A DNA stretch of 64,000 nt from Sphingomonas sp. LM7 (GCF_002002925.1 NZ_CP019511.1:3255001-3319000), one strand, 5' to 3'. Counted from the first letter of the stretch, positions 25,571 through 35,975 are shown. Numbers and translations: made by a program. The notes: a model not told the origin generated them from the letters alone.

Positions 25571-28543
25571 CTATCGGGTCACGCGCAACGTCGCGATCGG
25601 CTTGGTCCGGGATTCCTCGTCGCGGTCGCGGCCCTGCTGGAAGGCAAGGTCGACATCGACCAGCACTTCGTCTTCGCTGCGGCGCCCGAAATTGCGCGTA
25701 AGCCGGATCAGGACATGGCCCGCGCCATTGGGGTTGATCCGGTCGGCGTCATATCCGTTGATGCGCACGTCATAGCTTCCCGCGGGCGCGCGGCGAATGG
25801 CATATTCCTCGGGCCCGTAGCCGTTGGTCATGTCGTTCGAGATCTGCCCGCCCAGGCTGCTCAGCTTGTCGCCATAATAGACGCGCTCGCCACTCGGCTC
25901 GTTGACCCACAGGTCGATATCGGCGTCGTCGGCGACCCATTCGATGACGATCCGCACATCGGTGTCGAGCAACGCCACCAGCCGCGGGTCGAGCGTCCAG
26001 CTTCCGCCTGCCGCCTCGATATCGGGGATCAGCGCATTGGCATCCATCAGCGCGATCACTTCGAATCCGTCGAAATCGTCGGACGCCGGATTGAGCGCGG
26101 CGTCGGTGAGCAAAGCGAACGCGCGTTCCAGATCGGCGCGTCCCGCCGCGCCGCGGCTGCGTCCGCGCGCCGCCAATGCGAGCGCCAGGTCGCGCGCCGG
26201 CTGCGGGCGGAACTCGGCATTGGCCGCGGCGATCTGCTCGGCAAGCTCGATCGCGCGGTCGTGCGCCTTGTCGCGCTCGAGCCGGAAAGCGACGATCTGC
26301 CTTGTCTCGTCATCGGACTGGGGCAGTTCGAGCGCGGAGAGCAACAGCGCCTCCGCAGTCGCGCTGTCGCCCTTGCTGCGGAACCACTCGGCAACGTCGA
26401 AATAGAAGCTCGGCACCGACCCATGCGCGCGCTCCTGCACGGCGAGCACGGCCAGTCGGGCCCCGGGCGCAGCGGCATCGAGCGCAACGGTGTAGGGGCG
26501 CTTGGCGATCAGGTCGGCGAGATCGACCTTCACGTCAGTCGCAGTGGTTGCGCGTTCCGCCCGCGCCACCGGCACATCCCGCGCGCGGGCGCCGGTCACG
26601 ACGACGCTGTCCGCGCCGTCCGACAGGTCTTCCTCGCTTACGGCAGTCACTCCGGCGGCCCTGTCGGACGAAACGCTTGGCGCCGGCATGGGCGAGGGCA
26701 TCGGCGGTGCCGGCTCGTACACCGGCATGGGCTCTGCCGGCATTGGCACCGGACGCGGGCCAGGCTTGGGACGCGGCGGAGCGACGAATCGCCGCATCCA
26801 CCAGGCTTTGCGCTCGGCCCATTCCTTGAGCACATGGTCGAAGCGTTCGCGCCGATCGCCAAGAGCCTGTTCGTCGGCATCCTGCTTCGACTCGCGATAT
26901 TGCCTCATCCATTCAGCATCGAAGCCCGGCGGCGGCGCGATCCCCGCGCGCAGATACTGGTCGGGTCGTTCGAGCACGAGCAGCGACATCGCCGGCCCGG
27001 CGACCTGATAGTGCCGCGCGAATTCGACCATCTCGTCATGCCGCGCCGGATCGTCGGCGAGGATCTGCACCTGTTGCGCCGCCCATAGCGCGCCCGGCGC
27101 ATCGCCGGAAACCACTGCGTCGGTCGCCGCATAATTGCGTTCGCTGCCGTCGCTCAGCCGGACGCGCAGCCCGCCCCGATCGGGCATCGGCCCGACGATC
27201 TGCCACTGGCCCGCACCCGCCGCGAGCGCGCGGAACGCGATGCGCTTTCCCGATGCGTCGCGCACCGCGGTCACGCCGGATCCGGGTTGGGCCAGCGTCG
27301 CGGCGGCCTCCGCGACCTTGCCTTCGCTCACGCGCACCAGCCGTCCCGATACGCCCTGCGCGATGCGGCCCAGCCGCGCTCCGTCGGCCTCGCTCGATGC
27401 GGTCAGCAGCACCAGCGGGCAATCGGGGGCGAAGGCGGTGCCGCGGTCGATCGTCACTTGCCCGTCGGACACCAGCACGCAGCGGCTGGCGGGGGCAAGC
27501 GCGAGTCCGTCGAGCCCCGCGAACGAAGTCGCGCCGCGATAGACCACGCCGTCGAGTGCCTTGCGCAGCGCCGCGGCATCGGCGTGGGTCGTCACGTGCG
27601 GGCGGTCGCTCGCAAAGGTGACCAGGTCGATCGCGCTCGGCGCGATGGTCTCGGCAAGGCGCGCGAGCACGTCGGTCTCCAGGTCGCGCCGGTCGCGACC
27701 GTGCGAGAGCGAACGGTCCCAATAGATGCGGAGCCGTCCCGGCGCCGAGGCGGCCGAGGCTGCCGCAGCGGTATCGGCGATCGCGAAGAAGCGCTCGCCG
27801 CCGGCATGGCGGGTGACCAGCAGCGGCTCGGCGAGCGTCCCGCCGGCGATCTCCAGTCCGCCCGCGAGCAGCTTGCGGTCGCCGCCCGCGCTGCCGCGCC
27901 ACTGCCTGCCCTCGCTGGAAAGCGATACCGCTTCGCCGGCGAACCGCACGTTCGGCGCCGCGGCGTAGCCGTCGATGGTGACTTCGACGCGGATTTTGCC
28001 GATCGCAGCGTCGCGCGACAGCGGCACGACGATCCCGCGCACAGGATCGAACGGCACGGCGAAGGTCATGCGGAAGCGGCGCGGCTGCGTGCGGGTGATC
28101 GGGTAGATGCGCGTCGTGAAGCGGTTGCCCGCGGAAACTTCGGCCAGCCCCGGATCGATCCCGGCGCGGACTTCGTCCTCGTACAGGTTACGCGCCTTGG
28201 GCTGTTCGAGCAGCTTGCCGGGGATCATCGCGTCGCCGACGCTCAGTGCATAGCCGGTGACCACTGCATCGGCCGGCAACGCCAGCGCGAGCCTGGCTTC
28301 GAAATCCTCGTGCTCGTCGGGGTCGGCCGCGATCAGCAGCTCCAGCGTGACGTCGGCGGTGCGCCCGGTGACGTGCGCGCGGACCAGCATCTCGTCGATC
28401 CGCAGATGCCTTGCGTCATCCTCGGCGTCGCCGGTCCGGATGCCGCGCTCGGCCTCCGACAGCGTGGGGTTGCTCTGCGCCGATGCGGGGGCGGGCAGCA
28501 GCCACAGCCCGATCGCCAGCGAAAGTGTCGCGCGCCACCCCAT
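25571..28543 (-). CDS. Exported VIT/VWA-type protein with DUF2135 domain
   Basis: 990 residues with a signal peptide (MGWRATLSLAIGLWLLPAPASAQ). A VIT-type domain occupies about 45-190 (VTLELLIAADPDEHEDFEARLALALPADA and LLEQPKARNLYEDEVRAG). A von Willebrand A-like region follows (about 290-450: RLRIYWDRSLSHGRDRRD, CVLVSDGQVTIDRG). Near 645 there is a Pro-rich linker and the peptide DSVVVTGARARDVPVA, which looks like the start of a TonB receptor. A tetratricopeptide-like section and a C-terminal DUF2135 domain (YYGDKLSSLGGQISNDMTNG) complete it. I chose the ATG at 28543 for its signal peptide and GGGGG upstream. Function unknown; likely periplasmic or surface-bound. Confidence 0.8.
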   Translation of the reverse strand: MGWRATLSLAIGLWLLPAPASAQSNPTLSEAERGIRTGDAEDDARHLRIDEMLVRAHVTGRTADVTLELLIAADPDEHEDFEARLALALPADAVVTGYALSVGDAMIPGKLLEQPKARNLYEDEVRAGIDPGLAEVSAGNRFTTRIYPITRTQPRRFRMTFAVPFDPVRGIVVPLSRDAAIGKIRVEVTIDGYAAAPNVRFAGEAVSLSSEGRQWRGSAGGDRKLLAGGLEIAGGTLAEPLLVTRHAGGERFFAIADTAAAASAASAPGRLRIYWDRSLSHGRDRRDLETDVLARLAETIAPSAIDLVTFASDRPHVTTHADAAALRKALDGVVYRGATSFAGLDGLALAPASRCVLVSDGQVTIDRGTAFAPDCPLVLLTASSEADGARLGRIAQGVSGRLVRVSEGKVAEAAATLAQPGSGVTAVRDASGKRIAFRALAAGAGQWQIVGPMPDRGGLRVRLSDGSERNYAATDAVVSGDAPGALWAAQQVQILADDPARHDEMVEFARHYQVAGPAMSLLVLERPDQYLRAGIAPPPGFDAEWMRQYRESKQDADEQALGDRRERFDHVLKEWAERKAWWMRRFVAPPRPKPGPRPVPMPAEPMPVYEPAPPMPSPMPAPSVSSDRAAGVTAVSEEDLSDGADSVVVTGARARDVPVARAERATTATDVKVDLADLIAKRPYTVALDAAAPGARLAVLAVQERAHGSVPSFYFDVAEWFRSKGDSATAEALLLSALELPQSDDETRQIVAFRLERDKAHDRAIELAEQIAAANAEFRPQPARDLALALAARGRSRGAAGRADLERAFALLTDAALNPASDDFDGFEVIALMDANALIPDIEAAGGSWTLDPRLVALLDTDVRIVIEWVADDADIDLWVNEPSGERVYYGDKLSSLGGQISNDMTNGYGPEEYAIRRAPAGSYDVRINGYDADRINPNGAGHVLIRLTRNFGRRSEDEVLVDVDLAFQQGRDRDEESRTKPIATLRVTR

Positions 28544-28656
28544 TGCATCCCCCGTTTGTCGCGCGGAGAGTGACCGAGCGGCACGGCCGGCGCAACGACA
28601 AAGCACTGGCGGCTGTGCGGTCGCGGGGCCACATTGCGCGTGAACGGGAGCAGCGC

Positions 28657-28854
28657 ATGGCATTGGTGGAACTCGGGCGCTTCGATCGGCAGGAAGCGCA
28701 TATCGTCCAGGGCCGGCTCGAGAGCGAAGGCATTATGAGCTTCGTGTTCGATGCCGGAAGCAGCATCGCCGACGGCAGCTGGCTACTGATCCCGGTCCGC
28801 GTGATGGTCGACGACGAGGATGTCGGCGCGGCGCGGGCGCTGATCCAACCCTAG
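28657..28854 (+). CDS. DUF2007 family small protein
   Basis: 65 residues: MALVELGRFDRQEAHIVQGRLESEGIMSF, ending DDEDVGAARALIQP. This is the usual compact DUF2007 fold, described as a putative signal-transducing protein in Pfam and related to regulatory ACT/PII-like domains. A GGGAG ribosome site is six bases upstream of the ATG. It is divergent from the VIT protein gene and convergent with the GH2 gene, sharing the stop tetramer CTAG with it. Confidence 0.85.
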   Translation: MALVELGRFDRQEAHIVQGRLESEGIMSFVFDAGSSIADGSWLLIPVRVMVDDEDVGAARALIQP

Positions 28855-31800
28855 CGCACCGGGCCGTGGAAATCGGCCTCGACGATACCCAGCCGCCAGC
28901 CCGGCGGCACTGCGTCGGCACCGGTGTCGCCCGCCTTGCGCGAAGTATCTAGCTCGATGACCTTGCCGAATGCATCGCGGTCCGCGACCGGCCCGGTCTG
29001 GACGATCCGCAGCACGCTGCCGCGGGCGGCGGCGAAGGCAAGATGCGCATAGCCGAGCTGGCGTTCGGTCTCGCCCTCCCAGATCGTCTTTCCGTCCAGC
29101 GTGATCCGCAACTTGTAGCTGCGCGACCGCCAGCCGACGAGCTTCAAGTCGATCTCGCTCAGCGTCACCGGCGCGTCGAAGCGATATTCGATCCACGCCG
29201 CGTCCGGCCTGCCGTCGCTGGTCCAGCGCGTCAGTTCGTTGTCGTCGATGCTCTGCCCGGCCTCGGCAGCGTTGGACCCGGCGACGATCGACGCGGGCGT
29301 CCAGGTCGTACGCGTCGGCGTGAACGAGGGGCCCGTGGGTGTCGGCCCGCGCGTCAGCAATCCCGGCAGATGGTTTTCGGCGAAGTCCGGTGACAATCCG
29401 CCCGCCGCCGGCCGCGCCGCGACCGTCGGGATCGTCAGCACCGCGCGCCTGAGCCCCGGCGCAGTCGCCGTGACGCGCACCGTCCCGCGCTGTGTCCCCG
29501 CACGCAGCAGCACCCGGTTGACGCCGCCCTCGACCGGTAGCGTCTGCGACAGGACATAATTGTCCTCGCCCCGCGCGGTGCCGGCATAGTGCGTCGTCTG
29601 GTCGGCGCCGGCGGGCTTGGTCGGCTCGGCCGGCCCCGCCGCAACCTCCGAACGCGGCTTGCCCGACGAATCGCCCTGCGCGATCCCGCCGCGCCATTGC
29701 GCCGGCCCGTCGAGCGTGAACGCTACCTTGTCGTTCGCAATCGGCACGCGTCGCCCCTTGGCATCGACCACCTCGACATCGATCAGCGCGACATCGGCTC
29801 CGTCCATCACGAAACCGCGCGGCGAGACATGCGGAGTCAGCCGCAGCGCCACCGGTGCACCCGCCGTCTCGACGACATGCTCGGACCGCCGCCCATCGGC
29901 ATGCGTCGCCACCGCGCGCAGCATCCCCGGCGCCCAGGCGACATCCTTCCACCCGAACAGGAACCCGCTGCTTCGCGTGCCTCTGCCCAGCGAACGCCCG
30001 TTGCGGAACAGCTCGACCTGCGTCCCGTTCGACACCACGGTCACGTCCTTGCGCGTCCCCGGCGCATAGTTCCAATGCCCGATCACGTGCGTCGCCGGAG
30101 TGACGCTGTCGACCCAGTCGCTCCACATCACCTTGTGCGCGAAGAACCCCTCTTTCGGCAGCCGCATCGCATCGACTTCGCCCGAGCGCCGGTAATTATT
30201 GTCCCCGCGATAATGCGTGTTCGAGTCCGACCAGATGATGTTCACCCCGCCCGAACTCACCCGCTTGCCGGTGCCCGGCCGCACCCGATAAAAGTCCCAC
30301 CAGCGCTTGACGTCCTCGATCGCGTGGCTGTCTTGGTTGCGGTTATAGTCGGGCGAATCCGGGTGGAACGGCGGGGTCAGCGCGTCCTGATAGAGTCGTG
30401 CCGCCTCGTCGCGCGAATATTCCATCGCCCACATCGGATGCTTCGCGCTCTTGTTCACATAGAGCATCTCGCCGCCATATTCGGCGATCTTGCTGTCGAG
30501 CATCTCGCGCGAACCGATCGCCCGGCCGCCATGCGGATCGAAGCGGTCGCGGATCGCCTTCAGCTCGGCCATGTGCGCCTCGCTGATATTCTCGTTGCCG
30601 CCTTCGTAGAACAGGATCGACGGATTGTTGCGGTTATAAACGATCGCGTCCTGCATCGCCTCCTTGCGCTGGTCCCAGCGCCGTCCGGTGACGTCGCTCT
30701 CGGCATCGCCCGCCGGCATCGCCTGGATCAGCCCGACGCGATCGGCGGATTCCACATCCTGCTTCGAAGGCGCGATGTGCATCCAGCGCACCAGATTGCC
30801 GCCGCTCTCGACCATCAGCGCGTTGGAGAAGTCGCTGAGCCAGGCCGGGATCGACACCCCCACCGCGGGCCATTCGTTCGAGGTGCGCTGGGCATAGCCG
30901 TGCATCTGGATCACGCGCCCGTTGAGCCGCACCATGCCCTCCCCGAGCTGCGTCTGGCGGAAGCCGGTGCGCGTATCGACGCTGTCGATCGTCCTGCCGC
31001 TCTCGGTCAGGCTGGTCGTCACCGTATAGAGATAGCCATAGCCCCAGCTCCAGAATTGGAGCCCGGCAACCTTGCCCGCCGCGCCCAGCGTCCGCGTCTC
31101 GCCCGGGGCCAGCGTCACGCTGCCGCCGTCCAGCCGCGCGACGATCTTGCCCGCGCGGTCGCGAACCTCTGCGCGATAGCCGATCGCCCGCGGCGTGCTG
31201 CCCGAATTGCGCACCTGTGTCTCGGCATGGACCGTCGCGCTGCGCCGCGTCAGGTCGAATCCGTCGGCCCAGACATATTGCCCGGTGGTGCCCAGCGACC
31301 CGTAGAGCGGCAGCGTCTGGTGGACCGGCCCGGTCAGATGCAGCCGGACGTTGCGCGTGATCCCGCCATAATTGACGTTGAAATTGTCGTTGTTCCACTG
31401 GAAGCCGCTGCCGGTCGCGCGCTCCTTGTACTTCCAGTCATTGTCGACGCGCACTGCGATGACATTTTCGCCGGGCCGCAGCGCCGCGGTGATGTCCGCG
31501 CCGAACGCGCTAACCCCGTTCTCGGAGAGCGCCACCGCCTTGCCGTTGACCCAGACTTCGGCCGCCTGGCGCACGCCTTCGAATTCCAGATAGGCGCGCC
31601 CGCCGTCCTGCCGCGCGGGCAGGGTGATGCGCTTGCGATACCAGGTGATGCCCGTCGACAGCTGCTTGATGTCGCGCGCGAACGCCTGCTTCTCGTTGAA
31701 CGCGTGCGGCAGCGTGGCATTGCCCCAGCTGCGATCGTCGAAGTTCGCGCGCTCGGCGCCGGGCTGCTCGCCGGTCGCGACGCGCCAGCCGGGATTGAGA

Positions 31801-31913
31801 TTATAGGTGGCGCGCGGCGAGGCGACTGCAGTGGACGCGTCGTGCGCGAACACCGGGCCCGCCGTCCCGGCGAGGAGCAGCGCGGCGGCAAGCCGGATCG
31901 AATGTCCTCGCAT
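28851..31913 (-). CDS. Glycoside hydrolase family 2 (beta-galactosidase type), exported
   Basis: 1020 residues with a signal peptide (RLAAALLLAGTAGPVFA). Sugar-binding domain first (TWYRKRITLP, YLEFEGVRQAAEVWVNG), then an immunoglobulin-like domain and the TIM barrel. The acid/base Glu is in NNPSILFYEGGNENIS and the nucleophile is probably the Glu of MWAMEYSRDEA. A DUF4982-like domain and a C-terminal discoidin-like carbohydrate-binding domain (AGQSIDDNELTRWTSDGRPDAAWIEY) follow. The ATG at 31913 has GGGAGA six bases upstream; the GTG at 31919 is too close to it. It is divergent from a TonB receptor, suggesting a shared oligosaccharide substrate. Confidence 0.9.
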   Translation of the reverse strand: MRGHSIRLAAALLLAGTAGPVFAHDASTAVASPRATYNLNPGWRVATGEQPGAERANFDDRSWGNATLPHAFNEKQAFARDIKQLSTGITWYRKRITLPARQDGGRAYLEFEGVRQAAEVWVNGKAVALSENGVSAFGADITAALRPGENVIAVRVDNDWKYKERATGSGFQWNNDNFNVNYGGITRNVRLHLTGPVHQTLPLYGSLGTTGQYVWADGFDLTRRSATVHAETQVRNSGSTPRAIGYRAEVRDRAGKIVARLDGGSVTLAPGETRTLGAAGKVAGLQFWSWGYGYLYTVTTSLTESGRTIDSVDTRTGFRQTQLGEGMVRLNGRVIQMHGYAQRTSNEWPAVGVSIPAWLSDFSNALMVESGGNLVRWMHIAPSKQDVESADRVGLIQAMPAGDAESDVTGRRWDQRKEAMQDAIVYNRNNPSILFYEGGNENISEAHMAELKAIRDRFDPHGGRAIGSREMLDSKIAEYGGEMLYVNKSAKHPMWAMEYSRDEAARLYQDALTPPFHPDSPDYNRNQDSHAIEDVKRWWDFYRVRPGTGKRVSSGGVNIIWSDSNTHYRGDNNYRRSGEVDAMRLPKEGFFAHKVMWSDWVDSVTPATHVIGHWNYAPGTRKDVTVVSNGTQVELFRNGRSLGRGTRSSGFLFGWKDVAWAPGMLRAVATHADGRRSEHVVETAGAPVALRLTPHVSPRGFVMDGADVALIDVEVVDAKGRRVPIANDKVAFTLDGPAQWRGGIAQGDSSGKPRSEVAAGPAEPTKPAGADQTTHYAGTARGEDNYVLSQTLPVEGGVNRVLLRAGTQRGTVRVTATAPGLRRAVLTIPTVAARPAAGGLSPDFAENHLPGLLTRGPTPTGPSFTPTRTTWTPASIVAGSNAAEAGQSIDDNELTRWTSDGRPDAAWIEYRFDAPVTLSEIDLKLVGWRSRSYKLRITLDGKTIWEGETERQLGYAHLAFAAARGSVLRIVQTGPVADRDAFGKVIELDTSRKAGDTGADAVPPGWRLGIVEADFHGPVR

Positions 31914-32297
31914 CTTCACTCTCCCACGTCCGGCGCCGGCCGGATCATTTCATCATGTGATACGAAGTTATGGCATATGGGCTTTTATGGTCAAGCCACT
32001 TAACCGACATCGCAGTGATTGGCCTTACCACCAAGTGAGCCGCGATCACGCGAGTCTGGGATGACAGGGATAGCCGCAATGCGCTCCAGATCCGCACCGG
32101 CGCACCCTTGGTATGACAAATCGGTTGCACCAACCGAAAAAGCTGATAATTCTACAAGCTGAATTCGTGTTTCATATTGTGAGATTATCGGGGCGTATAT
32201 CCCGGAGCTCACGAAGTGTTCGGTTCGGGAATAACAGGCGGACGCCTGACCCCGCGCCGGATGAGTGCGTGCACAACACGGTGGGAGAGGGGAAACC
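31914..32297. promoter_or_regulatory. Divergent control region of the GH2 gene and the TonB receptor operon
   Basis: 384 bases without a gene and noticeably richer in A+T than the flanking genes. It holds a perfect inverted repeat TCGGTTG CAC CAACCGA (32121-32137), preceded by TTGGTATGACAA (32109-32120), both of the kind bound by LacI- or GntR-type sugar regulators. A direct repeat AAGCTGA occurs at 32140 and 32156. No regulator gene lies adjacent, so the binding protein is unknown. Confidence 0.5.
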
Positions 32298-35200
32298 ATG
32301 AATATTCGATCGACGTCGCGCGTCCGGATGGCAGCAACTGCCTCCTGGGCAGCTCTGGGCCTGGCGCTTGCCTGCGGAGGCCAGGCGATGGCGCAGACGA
32401 CGCCGGAAGCCGGCGAACAGACCGCCGCCCCCGAAGTCGGCGAAGACAGCGAGGCCCAGTCCGAGGCGATCATCGTCGTCGGCTCGCGCGCCAGCCAGCA
32501 ATCGGCGATCGGCCGCAAGAAGAATGCGCGCACCGCGACCGACTCGATCGTCGCCGACGACATCGGTTCCTTCCCCGATCGCAACGTCAACGAAGCCATT
32601 TCGCGCATCCCGGGCGTCGCGCTCAGCCGCAACGAATTCGGCGAAGGCGAAGGCGTGGCCGTGCGCGGCAACGGCCCCGATCTCACGCGCGTCGAACTCG
32701 ACGGCATCGGCGTCCAGGCGACCAATTCTCTAGCGATTGACGGCGGCAGCAGCCGCGGCGCGGATCTGCGCGAATTGCCCGCCGAGCTGGTCAAGAGCGT
32801 CGACGTGGTCAAGGGATCGACTGCCGACCAGACCGAAGGCTCGCTGGGCGGCAGCATCTCGATCAAGACGCGCACCGGCCTCGATTTCAAGAAGCCCTAT
32901 TTCTCGCTCCGCGCCGGCGCCGGGCAGAACTCGATCGGCCGCGACTGGACGCCCGATTTCAACGGCGTCGCCGCCACCAAGCTGTTCGGCGACCGGCTCG
33001 GCGTGATCGTCAGCGGCAATTATTCCAAGCTTCAGAATAACGGTCACGGCTTCGAGACCACCACCAGCAACAACCGCGGCTATGCGCGCCTGTTCGATTT
33101 CGATCAGTCGGCGGAGAAGACCTTCACCTTCAATCCGGCGACGGTGGGCACCGACGCCGCCGACGTCGCCTTCGCCAACAGCACCGCGCCGGACGGCACC
33201 ACGCTGACGCCGCGCGAGCTGATCACGCTGTCCGCGGGCGCCACCAGCAAGGCGCAGTGTCTCACGCTGTTCCCGCATCTCGCGCCCGCCGCCAGCACCG
33301 CGACCCGCAACCAGCGCATCCTCGAGCAGCAGACCTGCCTCAATCAGTGGAACGACTATACGCCGTCGCTGATCCGCAACTTCATGAACACCCAGACCGA
33401 CGAGCGCTATTCGTTCGACGGCCGCCTCGATTATCGCGTGACCGACAATCTGACGATCTTTGCCAAGGGCACGATCGCCAATCGCAAGGTCCACGATCAG
33501 AATCGCAGCCGCAATCCGGTCAGCCTGTTCAACCAGAACATCAACGGCACGTTCGATATCTCGACTGCGGCGACCAATCCGCGCACGCGCACCGTCTCTC
33601 CCAATGCGCCGGCGGGCTATTATCTGTTCGATCCCAGTTACGGGATCAACAATGTCAGCAGCAATGCGGTGCTGGGCAACGTCCTCAACGTGATCCCGGG
33701 CAGCGTCGTCGTCGATGACGCGCACAACGTCACCAAGATGACGCTGACCAACAATTCGGTGAACATCGACCAGATCGAGAACCGCATCGATACCAAGACC
33801 AAATATGCCCAGGTCGGCGGCGAATATCGCGGCGATCGGCTGCTGGTCGAAGCGATGGCGGGCCTGACCACCGCTGAGACCCGGCGCGGCGACATGCGCA
33901 CCTCGCGCAACTATGCCTATGGCAATGCCGAACTGACGCTCCAGCCCAACGGGCTGTGGGACATCGGCTTGCCTGCTACCTATGACGAAACCAACCCTGC
34001 GAACTTCGCGCAGGTGAACCCGGCGGCCTGCGTCGCGGGCGGCAGCAATCCGGCGACCTGCATCGGCCAGAATGCGGTCGCCGCGAGCGCCACGGGACCT
34101 GCCACGCCGCAATATCTCGTGTCGCAGATGCCGCTGACCACACCGACCTTCGCGGTCCAATATTCGCCGCGCATCGGCGAATCGACCGAGAAGATCGCCA
34201 AGCTCGATCTTACCTACGACACCAACGACATGCTGCCGTTCATCACCCGCTTCAAAATGGGCGGGATGTTCCGCGACAACGACATCAAGCGCTGGGGCGC
34301 CGGCGGCTACACTGCCAGCCCGCAACGGGGCGTGTTCGGCCAGGCCGGCTATGTTCCGGCGGTGATCGTGCCGATCGCCCAGGTCCGCGGCACGCTGCGC
34401 GCCTGCGAGCCGACGGCGGGGTCGTCTGCCCCGGGCGGGCTCTCGTGCAATTATGGCTTCGTGCCCAGCACCAATCCGGCGAATATCCGTTCGGGTGTCG
34501 ATACGCTGACGCGGCAGGAACTGATCGATCTGTTCACCAAGACGCTCGAAGCCAGCGATTCGAACTATTTCGGCGACGTGCCGAATCGCGGCAATCTGCC
34601 GCCCGCCTGGCAGGGCATCCGCACCGACCAGCTGTTCGCCGCGCTCGGCGCGTCTGACTTCATGAACTTCGATTGCATGAAGCAGTGCGTGGGCAGCGAC
34701 GGCCAGACCTATGATCAGCCGATCACGCGCGCGAACGAGACGACCAAGAACGTCTACGCGATGTTCGATTTCGAGCAGCGCCTGCCGCTCGGCATGCTGT
34801 TCAACGGCAATGTCGGTCTTCGCGGCGTGTTCCGGACGGTCGAATCGTCGGGTCTCCAGACGATCTCGACGATCCGCACCAGCGCGACGTTCAACCCGGC
34901 CGATCCCAACAACGCCGGCGGCATCATCACCTATACCTATGCCCAGAACACCAATTTCAAGAGCAGCACCAATGATTGGCTGCCCAGCGTCAACCTCAAC
35001 TTCTGGGGCTTCAACGAGAAGCTCGTCCTGCGGCTGTACGGCGGCAAGACGGTGGCGGCGCCGAACATCAACAATCTGATCCCCGGCGGCACCTGCATCA
35101 TCGACGAGCGCGTCGATCTCACGCCCAGCGACGATGATTATGGCTGCACCGGGCGTGTCGGCAATCCGGCGCTCTCGCCGTTCAAGGCGTGGAACTACAA

Positions 35201-35975
35201 TGCCAGCCTCGAATGGTATCCCAACGCCGACACGATGTTCTCGGCGACCTATGGCAAGCTCGACGTCAAGGTCGGCAACCCGATTTTCGTGACCGTGCTC
35301 GAGCGTCCGTTCGCGGACAGCACCCAGACCAACCCGATTACCGGCACGCCCTTGTCCGAGCTCGAATTCCAGGTGCCGACCTATGCCAACGGTCCGGGCT
35401 ACAAGCGCGACATCTGGGAATTCTCGGCCAAGACCGCATTCACCTTCCTGCCCTGGTTCCTGAAATACACCGGCGCCGACGCCAATCTGTCGATCCTTAC
35501 CTCGGCAGTCACCTCGGGCCAGCAGGATCCGCTGACCGGCGACGTGATGCTGCCGCCCGACGAGTCCAAATATTACGCCAACGCCTCGCTCTGGTATGAC
35601 GATGGCAAGCTCAACCTGCGCGTGGCCTATCAGAAGCGCAGCGCGCGCTTCTCGTGCATCACGCCGTGCGGGGGCAACACCAACGACATCAACTATCCGG
35701 GTGAACAGTGGACCAATGTCCGCCTCGTCGCGCCGGGCTATAATCCGGGCGTGCCGCGGTTCAACGACGGCTCGACCTTCATCGACGCCAAGATCTCGTA
35801 CAACATCACCCGCAGCTTCCAGGTCTATGCCGAGGGCCGCAACATGACCCGTCAGGTACAGACCGTCTCGACCGGCGATTACGTGCCCTTCGGCGACGGT
35901 ACGCCGCGGGTGATGCGGATGAACTATGGCGGCCGCCGCATACTTGGCGGTGTGCGCATCCAGTTCGGCAACTGA
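32298..35975 (+). CDS. TonB-dependent receptor (TIGR01782 type)
   Basis: 1225 residues. Signal peptide ending GGQAMAQ, then a TonB-box-like IIVVGSRAS and the plug domain (DIGSFPDRNVNEAISRIPGV, VAVRGNGPDLTRVELDG). The DRNVNEAISRIPGV signature marks the Xanthomonas/Caulobacter TIGR01782 group, often used for carbohydrate uptake. The remaining 1000 residues form the beta-barrel. The chain ends VRIQFGN rather than in a terminal Phe. The ATG at 32298 follows GAGAGGGG. The stop overlaps the next start by one base (TGATG). Confidence 0.93.
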   Translation: MNIRSTSRVRMAATASWAALGLALACGGQAMAQTTPEAGEQTAAPEVGEDSEAQSEAIIVVGSRASQQSAIGRKKNARTATDSIVADDIGSFPDRNVNEAISRIPGVALSRNEFGEGEGVAVRGNGPDLTRVELDGIGVQATNSLAIDGGSSRGADLRELPAELVKSVDVVKGSTADQTEGSLGGSISIKTRTGLDFKKPYFSLRAGAGQNSIGRDWTPDFNGVAATKLFGDRLGVIVSGNYSKLQNNGHGFETTTSNNRGYARLFDFDQSAEKTFTFNPATVGTDAADVAFANSTAPDGTTLTPRELITLSAGATSKAQCLTLFPHLAPAASTATRNQRILEQQTCLNQWNDYTPSLIRNFMNTQTDERYSFDGRLDYRVTDNLTIFAKGTIANRKVHDQNRSRNPVSLFNQNINGTFDISTAATNPRTRTVSPNAPAGYYLFDPSYGINNVSSNAVLGNVLNVIPGSVVVDDAHNVTKMTLTNNSVNIDQIENRIDTKTKYAQVGGEYRGDRLLVEAMAGLTTAETRRGDMRTSRNYAYGNAELTLQPNGLWDIGLPATYDETNPANFAQVNPAACVAGGSNPATCIGQNAVAASATGPATPQYLVSQMPLTTPTFAVQYSPRIGESTEKIAKLDLTYDTNDMLPFITRFKMGGMFRDNDIKRWGAGGYTASPQRGVFGQAGYVPAVIVPIAQVRGTLRACEPTAGSSAPGGLSCNYGFVPSTNPANIRSGVDTLTRQELIDLFTKTLEASDSNYFGDVPNRGNLPPAWQGIRTDQLFAALGASDFMNFDCMKQCVGSDGQTYDQPITRANETTKNVYAMFDFEQRLPLGMLFNGNVGLRGVFRTVESSGLQTISTIRTSATFNPADPNNAGGIITYTYAQNTNFKSSTNDWLPSVNLNFWGFNEKLVLRLYGGKTVAAPNINNLIPGGTCIIDERVDLTPSDDDYGCTGRVGNPALSPFKAWNYNASLEWYPNADTMFSATYGKLDVKVGNPIFVTVLERPFADSTQTNPITGTPLSELEFQVPTYANGPGYKRDIWEFSAKTAFTFLPWFLKYTGADANLSILTSAVTSGQQDPLTGDVMLPPDESKYYANASLWYDDGKLNLRVAYQKRSARFSCITPCGGNTNDINYPGEQWTNVRLVAPGYNPGVPRFNDGSTFIDAKISYNITRSFQVYAEGRNMTRQVQTVSTGDYVPFGDGTPRVMRMNYGGRRILGGVRIQFGN

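Noticed and set aside
29589..32003. 804-codon open frame on the plus strand
   Set aside because: Antisense shadow of the GH2 gene, whose catalytic and structural motifs are clear on the other strand.
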